Source of the DNA: an uncultured Acidobacteriaceae bacterium | GTDB lineage: Bacteria > Acidobacteriota > Terriglobia > Terriglobales > Acidobacteriaceae | DNA length: 64,000 nt | Reading direction: 5' to 3' | NCBI GenBank assembly: GCA_903849645.1 | Contig: CAINJJ010000034.1 | Coordinates: 100,491-164,490, forward strand | Shown: positions 18,328-25,579 of the stretch, piece after piece | Position numbering within the stretch: the first letter of the stretch is position 1 | Layout: each line of letters starts with the position of its first letter | Made by a program: the position numbers and the translations under genes | Notes under the pieces: model-generated | The model's input: only the letters and a program-made list of their open reading frames with translations | What the model was told of the DNA's origin: nothing | Databases searched by the model: none

Positions 18328-18711
18328 CTACTTGATTTCGATGGTCGCGATGCCTTCGAACTTCTTGCGGATGGCCTCAGCCTCGTCCTTGGTCGCGCTT
18401 TCCTTGATCGCCTTGGGGGCGCCATCGACCAGGTCCTTGGCTTCCTTCAGACCGAGCGAAGTGACTTCGCGAACAGCCTTGATGGTGTTGATCTTGTTCG
18501 CGCCGAAGTCCTTGAGGATGACCTGGAACTCGGTCTTCTCTTCGACCACCGGGGCCGCCGCACCAGCCGCCGCCACCGCTACCGGGGCCGCCGCCGCTGC
18601 CGAAACGCCAAGCCGCTCTTCCAGCTTCTTGACCAGAGCCGCTGCTTCCAGCAGGCTCAGGCTTACGATTTGCTCTTCCAACTGCAACAGATCCGCCATT
18701 TTCTTCTCCAA
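18328..18711 (-). CDS. rplL: Ribosomal protein bL12 (L7/L12)
   Basis: 127 aa, standard for bL12. The N-terminal dimerisation segment ([26 protein letters not shown]), an Ala/Pro/Val hinge, and the C-terminal factor-binding domain with [18 protein letters not shown] and [13 protein letters not shown] are all present. It forms the ribosomal stalk with bL10 and recruits translation GTPases. GGAG lies 6 bp before the ATG. It follows rplJ by 127 bp on the same strand. Confidence 0.98.
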   Translation of the reverse strand: MEKKMADLLQLEEQIVSLSLLEAAALVKKLEERLGVSAAAAAPVAVAAAGAAAPVVEEKTEFQVILKDFGANKINTIKAVREVTSLGLKEAKDLVDGAPKAIKESATKDEAEAIRKKFEGIATIEIK

Positions 18712-18822
18712 TCAGAATCGTTAGAAATTGATATTGCTGACCGCAAACGCAAGCGGAAAGTTTCCGATGCGCCAGACCCGCGCACTTTCTGCCTGTTTCC
18801 CGGCCAAAACTGTTGAACACAC

Positions 18823-18840
18823 AGCCCCGAACCGGGGGCT
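18823..18840 (-). other. Hairpin at the rplJ stop codon
   Basis: AGCCCC and GGGGCT form a 6-bp stem with a 6-nt loop overlapping the rplJ stop. No T-tract follows. A candidate intercistronic element tuning the rplL to rplJ ratio. Confidence 0.35.
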
Positions 18841-19390
18841 AGGCCGCGGCTGTTTCTCCGCCTGCGGCAAACTTTTCCTTCTCGACGCCCTGGCCCAGAA
18901 CCACCGCCAGGTCGCGGCCCGTCGCATTGATCACGGTCGCCAGACGCTGCGCCGGGGCATTGATGAGGAACAGCAGCTTCGAGAAGAGCTCTTCCTTGCC
19001 CGGCATGGTGGCCAGCGCCTTGACTTCGTCCACATTCAGCAGCTTGCCGTCAACGATGCCCAGCTTGAACTGAAACTCGGCGTTGTCGCCGGCCCACTTG
19101 GCGAACACCTTGGCCAGAGCCACCGGGTCGCCGGAGGTGAAGGCCACGGAGTTGACGCCCTTCAGGCCCTTGAGCGCGGCAGCCACCTGGGTGCCCTCGC
19201 CGGAGACCGCCGCGAGCTTGTTCTTCACCACGCGATACTTGCCGCCCGCTTCGCGAATCACCTTGCGCAGGGCAAAGTCCTTGGCCACGGTCAGCTTGGC
19301 AAAGGTGCCGATGATTGCCGTGGTCGAGCCTTCCAGTTCCGTCGCCAGCAACTGGACCTTCTGTATCTTTTTCGCCTTTGAAATCGCCAT
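18839..19390 (-). CDS. rplJ: Ribosomal protein uL10
   Basis: 183 aa, slightly longer than the common 165-175. The N-terminal rRNA-binding domain reads SKAKKIQKVQLLATEL and the KNKLAAVSGEGT region follows; the C-terminal helix binds bL12 dimers. GGAG stands 8 bp before the ATG. The 194-bp gap to rplA contains GATC-type repeats, which is where an L10-binding leader would normally be. Assignment is firm. Confidence 0.96.
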   Translation of the reverse strand: MAISKAKKIQKVQLLATELEGSTTAIIGTFAKLTVAKDFALRKVIREAGGKYRVVKNKLAAVSGEGTQVAAALKGLKGVNSVAFTSGDPVALAKVFAKWAGDNAEFQFKLGIVDGKLLNVDEVKALATMPGKEELFSKLLFLINAPAQRLATVINATGRDLAVVLGQGVEKEKFAAGGETAAA

Positions 19391-19410
19391 TGTCTTCGCT
19401 CCGCTACGAC

Positions 19411-19440
19411 AGGGATCAGGGATCAGTGATCAGGGATCAG
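19411..19440. repeat. Tandem GGGATCA repeats between rplJ and rplA
   Basis: Four imperfect copies of a GGGATCA-like unit stand in a row. A matching inverted copy (CTGATCCCTGATC) occurs at 19557-19569 next to the rplA stop, so the two could pair in RNA across about 130 nt. Confidence 0.6.
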
Positions 19441-19555
19441 TAAGAAACTCTTGACCCTCTGGCTCCGCTCCCCGCTCCCCTTCTCAAGCCCCATACGGGC
19501 GTTCTGTTCAAATCCACTTGGGTCCGGCACAATCGCCCGCCGGAGGTCGGAATCA

Positions 19556-19580
19556 ACTGATCCCTGATCTCTGACCCCTG
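19556..19580. repeat. Inverted copy of the GGGATCA repeat
   Basis: Complement of the repeat at 19411-19440, located directly after the rplA stop codon. It is part of the same gap element. Confidence 0.5.
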
Positions 19581-19584
19581 CTTA

Positions 19585-20295
19585 TTAGTGCTTGCCGGCC
19601 GCGTCCGCGACTGCCGAATCCAGCGGCACGCCGGGGCCCATGGTCGAGCTCAGGGTGACGCTCTTGATGTACTTGCCCTTGGCAGCCGAAGGCTTGTGAC
19701 GCACGATGGCGCCAATCACGGTGGTCGCATTCTCGATCAGCTTCTGCGGATCAAAGCTCAGCTTGCCCACGGGCACGTGCACCAGGCTCGTCTTGTCGGC
19801 GCGGAACTCCACCTTGCCGGCTTTGATCTCCTTGACCGCCGCGGCCACATCCAGGGTCACGGTTCCGGTCTTGGGATTCGGCATAAGGCCCTTGGGTCCC
19901 AGCACCTTGCCCAGGCGGCCCACAACCTTCATCATGTCGGGCGTGGCAATCAGGGCGTCGAAGGCGGTCCAGCCTTCCTTTTGAATCCTTTCCACCATCT
20001 CTTCGCCGCCCACAAAATCAGCGCCGGCTTCGAGGGCTTCCTTCTGGCGGTCGCCGGTGGCGATGACGGCCACCGTCTTGGTCTTGCCCAACCCGTGCGG
20101 CAGAACAACGGTCCCGCGCACCATCTGGTCAGCATGGCGGGTGTCCACGCCCAGGCGCATGGTCAGATCGACGGTCTCGTCGAACTTGGCATACTTGACC
20201 TGCTTGAGCAGGTCAACGGCCTCGGGCAGTGCATACGACGGCTTGATTACAGCCGCGCGCGCCTTCACAATGTTTTTGCTGTCTTTTTTTGCCAT
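19585..20295 (-). CDS. rplA: Ribosomal protein uL1
   Basis: 236 aa, the usual length. It builds the L1 stalk at the E site. Recognisable blocks are [25 protein letters not shown] and [18 protein letters not shown]. The frame is open 147 nt further upstream, but ATG at 20295 begins MAKKDSKN, is preceded by GAGGGAAGA at correct distance, and gives the family length. It is the first gene of the cluster here; the usual upstream rplK and nusG are absent. In E. coli L1 represses translation by binding the rplK leader, so the 145-nt leader here is the natural place to look for such a site. Confidence 0.97.
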   Translation of the reverse strand: MAKKDSKNIVKARAAVIKPSYALPEAVDLLKQVKYAKFDETVDLTMRLGVDTRHADQMVRGTVVLPHGLGKTKTVAVIATGDRQKEALEAGADFVGGEEMVERIQKEGWTAFDALIATPDMMKVVGRLGKVLGPKGLMPNPKTGTVTLDVAAAVKEIKAGKVEFRADKTSLVHVPVGKLSFDPQKLIENATTVIGAIVRHKPSAAKGKYIKSVTLSSTMGPGVPLDSAVADAAGKH

Positions 20296-20325
20296 TCTTC
20301 CCTCGTCTCCCACCGAATCTGCCAG

Positions 20326-20340
20326 CTCCGCTTTGCGGAG
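20326..20340 (-). other. Hairpin in the rplA leader
   Basis: CTCCGC-AAA-GCGGAG on the minus strand: a perfect 6-bp stem with a 3-nt loop about 30 nt before the rplA start. A possible autoregulatory or attenuator stem; no T-run follows. Confidence 0.35.
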
Positions 20341-20448
20341 AGCCCGGAACCCCTGCCCAGCTTTGAAAACCGCAGCCGCAGGTTCGAACGGGTCCAGAAA
20401 CCGTGGTACTTGTGACGGTCCAGGGATTTCCCCCGGACACATCTCTGG

Positions 20449-20477
20449 ATCATAACCAAACGGCCCCCGGAATGCAA
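20449..20477 (-). promoter_or_regulatory. Sigma70-type promoter of the rplA-rpoC cluster
   Basis: On the minus strand TTGCAT, a 17-bp spacer and TATGAT. It would give a leader of roughly 145 nt before rplA and is the only strong promoter seen upstream of the ribosomal genes. Confidence 0.7.
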
Positions 20478-20541
20478 GCGCGACTGGAAATGAAGGACTC
20501 TTCCGAGCCCAGCTGCCCTGCGCTTTTCAGGGCCAAAGGCT

Positions 20542-21480
20542 TCATCCCATGAGCGCCCGGCGGATTCGCTTGCCGGAGGCCTGCCAGCGGCGGACGACCT
20601 CGTAGACGATCACCGTCGCGTAACTGACCGCGATCCACAGCAGGACCTCTTCAATGGGCAGGCGGCTCCAGGCGGTGATGCGCAGGCCGATCATGGCGCT
20701 GTCCTGAAAGTCCCACCAGCCATAGGGCACGGCCAGCGTGACCTCCCACAGCAGGCTGGTGAGCAGGATGATGAAGACCGTGAGGCTGAGGGCGCGCCAG
20801 TTGATGACCGGCATGGCCGCGGGCAGGAGCGCCGCCGAGGGCGCCAGCGCACCGGCCACCAGAAAGGTGAAATACCCCGGAAAGCCCGGCTCGGCGACAA
20901 ACACCCGCCGGTAGGCGATGGCCGCCGCAATCAGCAGGGCTGCCCACACCACGGACTGCGGGTGGAAGCGCAGCAGGCGGTCAAACTCCGCTCGCTCGCG
21001 GCTGTTGACGGGAACGCTGTAGGCCGCCAGCCAGTACTCATCGAGCCATATATAAAGGAGCAGAATGGCGACGAAGCCAGTGAAGTAAAAGACGTACTCC
21101 TCGGCCGGCACGCCGCCGCCCAACGCCGGCGCCGGAATGCGCAGCGTGGCTCCCGGATTGGGGAAGGTGAAGAAGCGGTGCGCGAAGAAGAAGTCCAGCG
21201 CCGCGCCCAGCGGGAAGAGGATGCCGATGGTGCGGACGAAAGCCCGCTTGGAGATGCGCACGCCTTCCAGCGGGACCAGCCAGACGCCGATCACCAGAAT
21301 GGGGACGATGAACAGGAGCAGGCTGACGGTGTAGCCGTGGGGCGAAACCTCCGCCGCCCTGCTGGCCGGGCCGCGCACCGTGCGCAGCGTGAGCGCCGCC
21401 GGGGCGGCTATCATCCCCAGCATGGCCAGGAGCAGCCGGAAGCTGGTGCGTGGCGCATCTTGAGTGGAAGGTCCGGCCAT
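20542..21480 (-). CDS. Lycopene-cyclase-domain integral membrane protein
   Basis: 312 aa, mostly hydrophobic, with seven to eight predicted membrane helices. Two acidic signatures stand out: PAEEYVFYF after GGGV near residue 120 and PIEEVLLW near 270, with YGWWDFQD between them. Paired P-x-E-E motifs in membrane helices are the hallmark of the heterodimeric or fused bacterial CrtYc/CrtYd lycopene cyclases. Two domains in one chain fit a fused form. Start at 21480 is chosen for AGGAGG 7 bp upstream; the frame is open 45 nt earlier. Other carotenoid genes are absent here, so the substrate is uncertain. Confidence 0.68.
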   Translation of the reverse strand: MAGPSTQDAPRTSFRLLLAMLGMIAAPAALTLRTVRGPASRAAEVSPHGYTVSLLLFIVPILVIGVWLVPLEGVRISKRAFVRTIGILFPLGAALDFFFAHRFFTFPNPGATLRIPAPALGGGVPAEEYVFYFTGFVAILLLYIWLDEYWLAAYSVPVNSRERAEFDRLLRFHPQSVVWAALLIAAAIAYRRVFVAEPGFPGYFTFLVAGALAPSAALLPAAMPVINWRALSLTVFIILLTSLLWEVTLAVPYGWWDFQDSAMIGLRITAWSRLPIEEVLLWIAVSYATVIVYEVVRRWQASGKRIRRALMG

Positions 21481-21523
21481 GGCGCATCCTCCTGCCCCGG
21501 CGGTCGGGCTGCGCGGTAGCAGC

Positions 21524-21532
21524 AATATAGCA
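21524..21532 (-). promoter_or_regulatory. Extended -10 element upstream of the lycopene-cyclase-like gene
   Basis: TGCTATATT on the minus strand, 43 bp upstream of the start codon. An extended -10 (TG-N-TATATT) can work with a weak -35, and none is obvious here. Confidence 0.45.
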
Positions 21533-21623
21533 TCGCCGGGGCGGTGCGGACTCCTCCGAGCGCATCCTGTTTTGCAGGCTGCGGGCTTTCCTCACCAAGC
21601 CCTCTTGTGGCACACTTGGACGC

Positions 21624-21734
21624 ATGGGAAGCAAAGACAAAGGCAAAAAAGAAGTCAAGAAGGCACCCAAACCCAAGCCCAAGCCGGAAGCGGGCCGCAA
21701 GCGCGAAGTTTTCACCCCCGCCCCGGCCAAGTAG
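21624..21734 (+). CDS. 36-aa Lys/Pro-rich small protein
   Basis: ATG to TAG encodes 36 residues beginning MGSKDKGKKEVKK and continuing with KPKPKPE and a REVFTPAPAK end. Eleven or more lysines make it strongly basic. A near-perfect intrinsic terminator lies 47 bp after the stop, which argues for a real transcription unit. The ribosome-binding site is weak (TTGGA). I believe short proteins of this MGSKDKGKKE type recur in this phylum, but I cannot verify that here. Function unknown; nucleic-acid binding is a guess from charge. Confidence 0.55.
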   Translation: MGSKDKGKKEVKKAPKPKPKPEAGRKREVFTPAPAK

Positions 21735-21780
21735 TCCCCCAGCCGTTCGCCTCTCCGGCGCGCCGCGCATCAGACGCGGA

Positions 21781-21811
21781 AAGGCCCTCTCTGCCTTGAG
21801 AGGGCCTTTTT
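21781..21811 (+). terminator. Intrinsic terminator after the small basic ORF
   Basis: An 11-bp stem AAGGCCCTCTC / GAGAGGGCCTT with a 6-nt loop and a T5 tail on the plus strand. Confidence 0.88.
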
Positions 21812-21942
21812 GCATGGCCATGCATTGCTTCGGCGGACACTGGCCTGGGCAGCCCGCGGCCCTACAGCGGCTTCGCCCGTCACGTCATGCCTCCGCACAA
21901 GGCGATAGCCTGAAAACGAGTGCCTCACCAGGGGGTTAGCCC

Positions 21943-24177
21943 ATGCGCCTGAAATCTCTGGTCACTGGATTGGCCATTCTTCTGTTCGCAGCCTCCGCGG
22001 GCGCGCAGGATTCTGCATCTTCCGCGCCGGCCTCCGCGCTTCCGGCCGTGCAGCCAGCCGGACGGCCCGCGGTGGGCATTGCCCTCGAGGGCGGCAGCGC
22101 CCTGGGACTGGCCCACATCGGCATCCTTCAGTGGCTTGAGGAGAATCACGTCCCCATCGACCGTCTCGCGGGCACCAGCATGGGATCGCTGGTGGGCGCG
22201 CTCTACGCCACGGGCCACACCCCTGCGGAGATGCGGGCGCTGGCCGGCAGCGACGCTTTCACGCGTGTCTTTGCCCTGCAGGCTCCTTACGCGGATGTGA
22301 GTTTCCGCCGCCGGCAGGACCGCCGCGAGATACCGCAGGCTCTCTCTGTGGGGCTGCGCCATCACGTGGCCCTCCGCAATGCCCTGCTGGCCGACCAAGG
22401 GGTCAACGAGTTCCTGGCCACCAACCTGCTCGATGCTAACCGGCAAGAGCTGGACTTTGACGGGCTGATGATTCCCTTTCGCTGCATGGCCACCGACCTC
22501 AACACCCTGGAGCCGGTCAGCTTTGCCTCCGGTCCCCTGCCCGCGGCGGTGCGCGCCTCCATCTCCCTGCCCGGCGTCTTCCCGCCGGTGAAGGCGCTCA
22601 ACGGCCACTTCCTGGTCGATGGGGGAATTCTGGACAATCTACCCACGGATGTGCTGAAGCGCGACCTGCACGCCGGGGTCATCATTGCAGTGCGCATTGA
22701 GGACGCGCTGCTGGCGGACGCCGACACTGGTTCCATCGTTGGGGTGCTCAACCGCGCCTTTTCCGCCGGCATTGTGCAGAATGCGGCGCGGTCGGAGTTG
22801 CTGGCCGATGTGGTGGTCCGCGTCCCGGTGGGCAGCTTTGCCGGTACCGACTATGGCCGGGCCAATGAACTGGTGGATGCCGGCTACAAGGCGGCCGAAG
22901 CTACCCGCGCCGCCCTGCTGCGCTACGCTCTGGACGATGTTGGTTGGCGGGCCTATCTGGCCGACCGCGAGAGTCGCCGCCGCCCGGCCCCCGGCACCCT
23001 GCGCGAGGTTCGCGTCGAGGGTGCTTCAGCCGGCGCGATGCGCAGGGCCAGACTTGACCTGAAGCCGCTTGAGGGCCGTCCCATCGCAGCCGCGGCCGTT
23101 CTCGACGCTCTCAAGGGAGTGCAGTCGGGAGGAGGCATCGCCGCAACGTGGGAGACCTTCAGCGCGCAGCCGGCCGCGGCGGACACCGGCCTGCTCATTC
23201 ACCTCACTCCTGACCGCATCGGCCCCCCTTATCTGCTGGTCGGCCCGGAGGTGTCCGCCTCCACATCCAACATCACCCGCGGCGAGTTGACCCTGCGGCT
23301 GGTCGACCAGAACCTGGGCGGCTTCGGGTCGGAGTTCCGCGCGACGGCCCGCATCGGTTACATGACCGAACTTGGAGCCGAGTACTATCGCCTGCTTACG
23401 CCGCAAGGCTACTTCGTTGAGCCGCACGCAGGCATCGTGCGCCAGCCGGTGTATCTCTGGGCCAACCAGAAGCGCATTGCCGAGCGCTTTGAAGAGAGCC
23501 TGGCCGCCGGGCTTGAAGCAGGCCGCACCTTCTCCAACCAGGTGCAGGCATCGGTGGTGTGGCGGGCAGAGGACACCCGCTGGAGTCTCCAAACAGGCTC
23601 GGGCGGCGGACCCGACCTGCATGGCGCCGCGCAAACCGGATTGCTGCAATTGAATATCGACAGGACCGCGGCCAGCGTGGTTTCGCCCAGCGGGTATCGC
23701 CTGATGGCCTCGGCCGGCGCGCTCTACCATGCCGTGGGCAGCGACAACGCCCCGGTGGTGCATCTGTCGTTCGGCGCCACCCGCTCCTGGAAGGAGATCA
23801 ACATCCTGGGCATGGGGACCGAGATCAACTCTTACCTGCGCGCCCGCGTCGCCGAACCCTACCGCTTCACCCTGGGCGGGCCGCTGCATCTCTCCGCTTC
23901 GTCCTTTGACGAGTTCCGCGGCACGGACACATGGCTGGCGCGCGCCGGCTTGCTGCATCGCATCGCGGGGCTGCCCACCGGTCTGGGCCACGGACTGTAT
24001 GGCGTGGTGGCCTATGAGGCAGGCGAGGTCTGGTCGCCGGAGGCTCGGGCGACGCTGCGCCAGGACGGCGTGACCGGACTGGTGGCCAATACGCCGCTGG
24101 GGCTCATCACCTTTGGCGTCTCCGTGGGCGACGCGGGACACCGCAAGGTCTTTGTGACCATTGGCCGCTGGTTCTGA
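21943..24177 (+). CDS. Type Vd-like autotransporter: patatin phospholipase fused to POTRA and beta-barrel
   Basis: 744 aa. Signal peptide (1-21, ending AGAQ). Patatin domain about 42-330: glycine-rich oxyanion motif GGSALG at 50-55, nucleophile elbow GTSMG with Ser79, and the DGG motif with catalytic Asp226. About 345-440 reads like a POTRA module, and 440-744 is an outer-membrane barrel ending in aromatic -GRWF. This matches PlpD of Pseudomonas, the prototype of type Vd secretion, where a lipase is carried by its own barrel. Catalytic residues are intact. AGGGGG precedes the ATG by 8 bp. It stands alone between a terminator and a convergent lipoprotein gene. Confidence 0.83.
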   Translation: MRLKSLVTGLAILLFAASAGAQDSASSAPASALPAVQPAGRPAVGIALEGGSALGLAHIGILQWLEENHVPIDRLAGTSMGSLVGALYATGHTPAEMRALAGSDAFTRVFALQAPYADVSFRRRQDRREIPQALSVGLRHHVALRNALLADQGVNEFLATNLLDANRQELDFDGLMIPFRCMATDLNTLEPVSFASGPLPAAVRASISLPGVFPPVKALNGHFLVDGGILDNLPTDVLKRDLHAGVIIAVRIEDALLADADTGSIVGVLNRAFSAGIVQNAARSELLADVVVRVPVGSFAGTDYGRANELVDAGYKAAEATRAALLRYALDDVGWRAYLADRESRRRPAPGTLREVRVEGASAGAMRRARLDLKPLEGRPIAAAAVLDALKGVQSGGGIAATWETFSAQPAAADTGLLIHLTPDRIGPPYLLVGPEVSASTSNITRGELTLRLVDQNLGGFGSEFRATARIGYMTELGAEYYRLLTPQGYFVEPHAGIVRQPVYLWANQKRIAERFEESLAAGLEAGRTFSNQVQASVVWRAEDTRWSLQTGSGGGPDLHGAAQTGLLQLNIDRTAASVVSPSGYRLMASAGALYHAVGSDNAPVVHLSFGATRSWKEINILGMGTEINSYLRARVAEPYRFTLGGPLHLSASSFDEFRGTDTWLARAGLLHRIAGLPTGLGHGLYGVVAYEAGEVWSPEARATLRQDGVTGLVANTPLGLITFGVSVGDAGHRKVFVTIGRWF

Positions 24178-24428
24178 GGGTGGAAGAGGAGCGGAGGGTC
24201 GGAGGCGTCCTTGCAGTCTCCCTTTGAATCAATGGGCCATGGCCGGGTCGTCAGACACGCTCCGCGCCTGACCCTCCACCTTCCGTGCATGGACCGCGAA
24301 CCGCGGCGGCGCGGGGCCCACCAGTTGGTGGCTGGAAAGCCCTGCAGCCGTCTCCACCTGAACGGTGTAACGGCTCGAATATCCTTCGTCGGCCGCAAAA
24401 CCCGGTAAAGCTGGCTCTCCGCGAGGGC

Positions 24429-25265
24429 CTACTGACCGGGCTCGACGACCAGGTCCTGGGCGAGCTTGAAGTGGATGATGGACTCGGCCGGAATGTCGAG
24501 GTCGCTGTTTCCGGTGAGGCCGGCAACGGCTGTGCCCGCGCCGCCGCCGGCAAGGCCGCCGATGACCAGCCCGGTGCCGCCGCTGGCCAGGCCGCCGATC
24601 AACATGCCGAGGCCCGAGCCTCCGCCGATGAGGGCCGCGGAGCGCCTGCCCTTGCCCTTTTTGGCGCGCGCCAGATCGCGGGTTTCGAGCGGGTATTGGG
24701 TGCCGTTGAGTGTAAGCGAGGTGAGGCGCAGTTCAAGCAGAGAGCTGCCCTTGAAGTGCCCGCGGCGGTGCGAGACGTCCACCACGCCGCCCACGGGCGA
24801 GCCCTTGGGAACCAGAACGGAGTTGTCGGCAGCCAGCACGGGATCGACGATTTCGCCGGTGAAGGTCTCTCCGGCGCGGCTCCCCTTGACGCTGATGCGC
24901 TGATCGATGCGGATGGTGAGAACGGTTCCGCCGGGGATGCTGACGCTGACTGGCACCGGGACCGGGGAGACCTTGGGCGCCGAAGCGGGCGCGACGGGCG
25001 CACCGGGAACCGCGGGGGTGGTGGTGGTGGCGATGGCGCCGCTGGCCTGCCCGGCCGGCGGCGGCTGCACGATGGTGGTAGTGGTGGCGCCGTTCTTGTC
25101 CACGGAGACCACCTGCTGAGCCTGCCCGGATGCCGCCGCCTGTTTTTTTGCCTGATCGAGAGCCTGGTCCTGTTTGGACTGGCAGCCGGAGAGCATGGCC
25201 GCGGCCAGCAGCAGAGCGAATGCCGGCAGACGGCCGGTACGAGTCAAAAAGCCTGAATTGAACAT
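24429..25265 (-). CDS. Glycine-zipper lipoprotein, function unknown
   Basis: 278 aa. Signal peptide with lipobox LSGC, Cys28, so probably a lipoprotein. After a Gln/Lys-rich stretch and an Ala/Pro/Thr/Val linker comes a beta-rich domain of about 90 aa (TVLTIRIDQRISVKG onward), then a glycine zipper (about 212-250, repeated GG-x-GLxxGGL) and a short C-terminal strand segment. The zipper resembles membrane-inserting Gly-zipper modules. AGGAGG is 7 bp from the start. Convergent with the patatin gene. I do not recognise a named family. Confidence 0.72.
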   Translation of the reverse strand: MFNSGFLTRTGRLPAFALLLAAAMLSGCQSKQDQALDQAKKQAAASGQAQQVVSVDKNGATTTTIVQPPPAGQASGAIATTTTPAVPGAPVAPASAPKVSPVPVPVSVSIPGGTVLTIRIDQRISVKGSRAGETFTGEIVDPVLAADNSVLVPKGSPVGGVVDVSHRRGHFKGSSLLELRLTSLTLNGTQYPLETRDLARAKKGKGRRSAALIGGGSGLGMLIGGLASGGTGLVIGGLAGGGAGTAVAGLTGNSDLDIPAESIIHFKLAQDLVVEPGQ

Positions 25266-25410
25266 TCTGGAACCTCCTGGCCCTGTCAGCGTGCAGGCAG
25301 GGGCCTGTTAATAGCCTGAACCAGGCGGCTGGCGGTTTCTGTGCCAACCTGCTCAAACTCGGGCTCATATCTCAGGGGTTGCCAAGGCGTGAAACGGAGG
25401 AGTTCAGGAA

Positions 25411-25446
25411 GCAAAGGCCGCGTCCGGGGAGGGGCGCGGCCTTTGC
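25411..25446. repeat. 12-bp stem palindrome, possible weak terminator
   Basis: GCAAAGGCCGCG pairs with CGCGGCCTTTGC over a 12-nt loop. On the minus strand it is followed by TTCC, so it could end the bamD-like transcript weakly. Confidence 0.5.
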
Positions 25447-25510
25447 GTTGAAGTCTGTTGAGGGCCTGGAACACTTTTCAAAATTGCTAAGGCTCGAGCT
25501 TTCCCGGCAT

Positions 25511-25547
25511 CCCACCCATTGCGCTCAAAAAACGCGCAATGGGTGGG
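25511..25547. repeat. REP-like palindrome
   Basis: CCCACCCATTGCGC pairs perfectly with GCGCAATGGGTGGG (14 bp) around a 9-nt A-rich loop, 32 bp after the bamD-like stop. Palindromes with CCCACCC/GGGTGGG arms look like REP-type interspersed elements; copy number in this genome is unknown. Confidence 0.55.
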
Positions 25548-25579
25548 GCACACGAGTCTACAGGACATCCGAAAGCGCT

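Larger units (their letters stand above)
25266..25579. other. 314-bp gap with two strong hairpins
   Basis: No gene. The lipoprotein ribosome-binding site is at the low end. Two palindromes (25411-25446 and 25511-25547) fill much of the rest and are listed separately. Confidence 0.6.
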
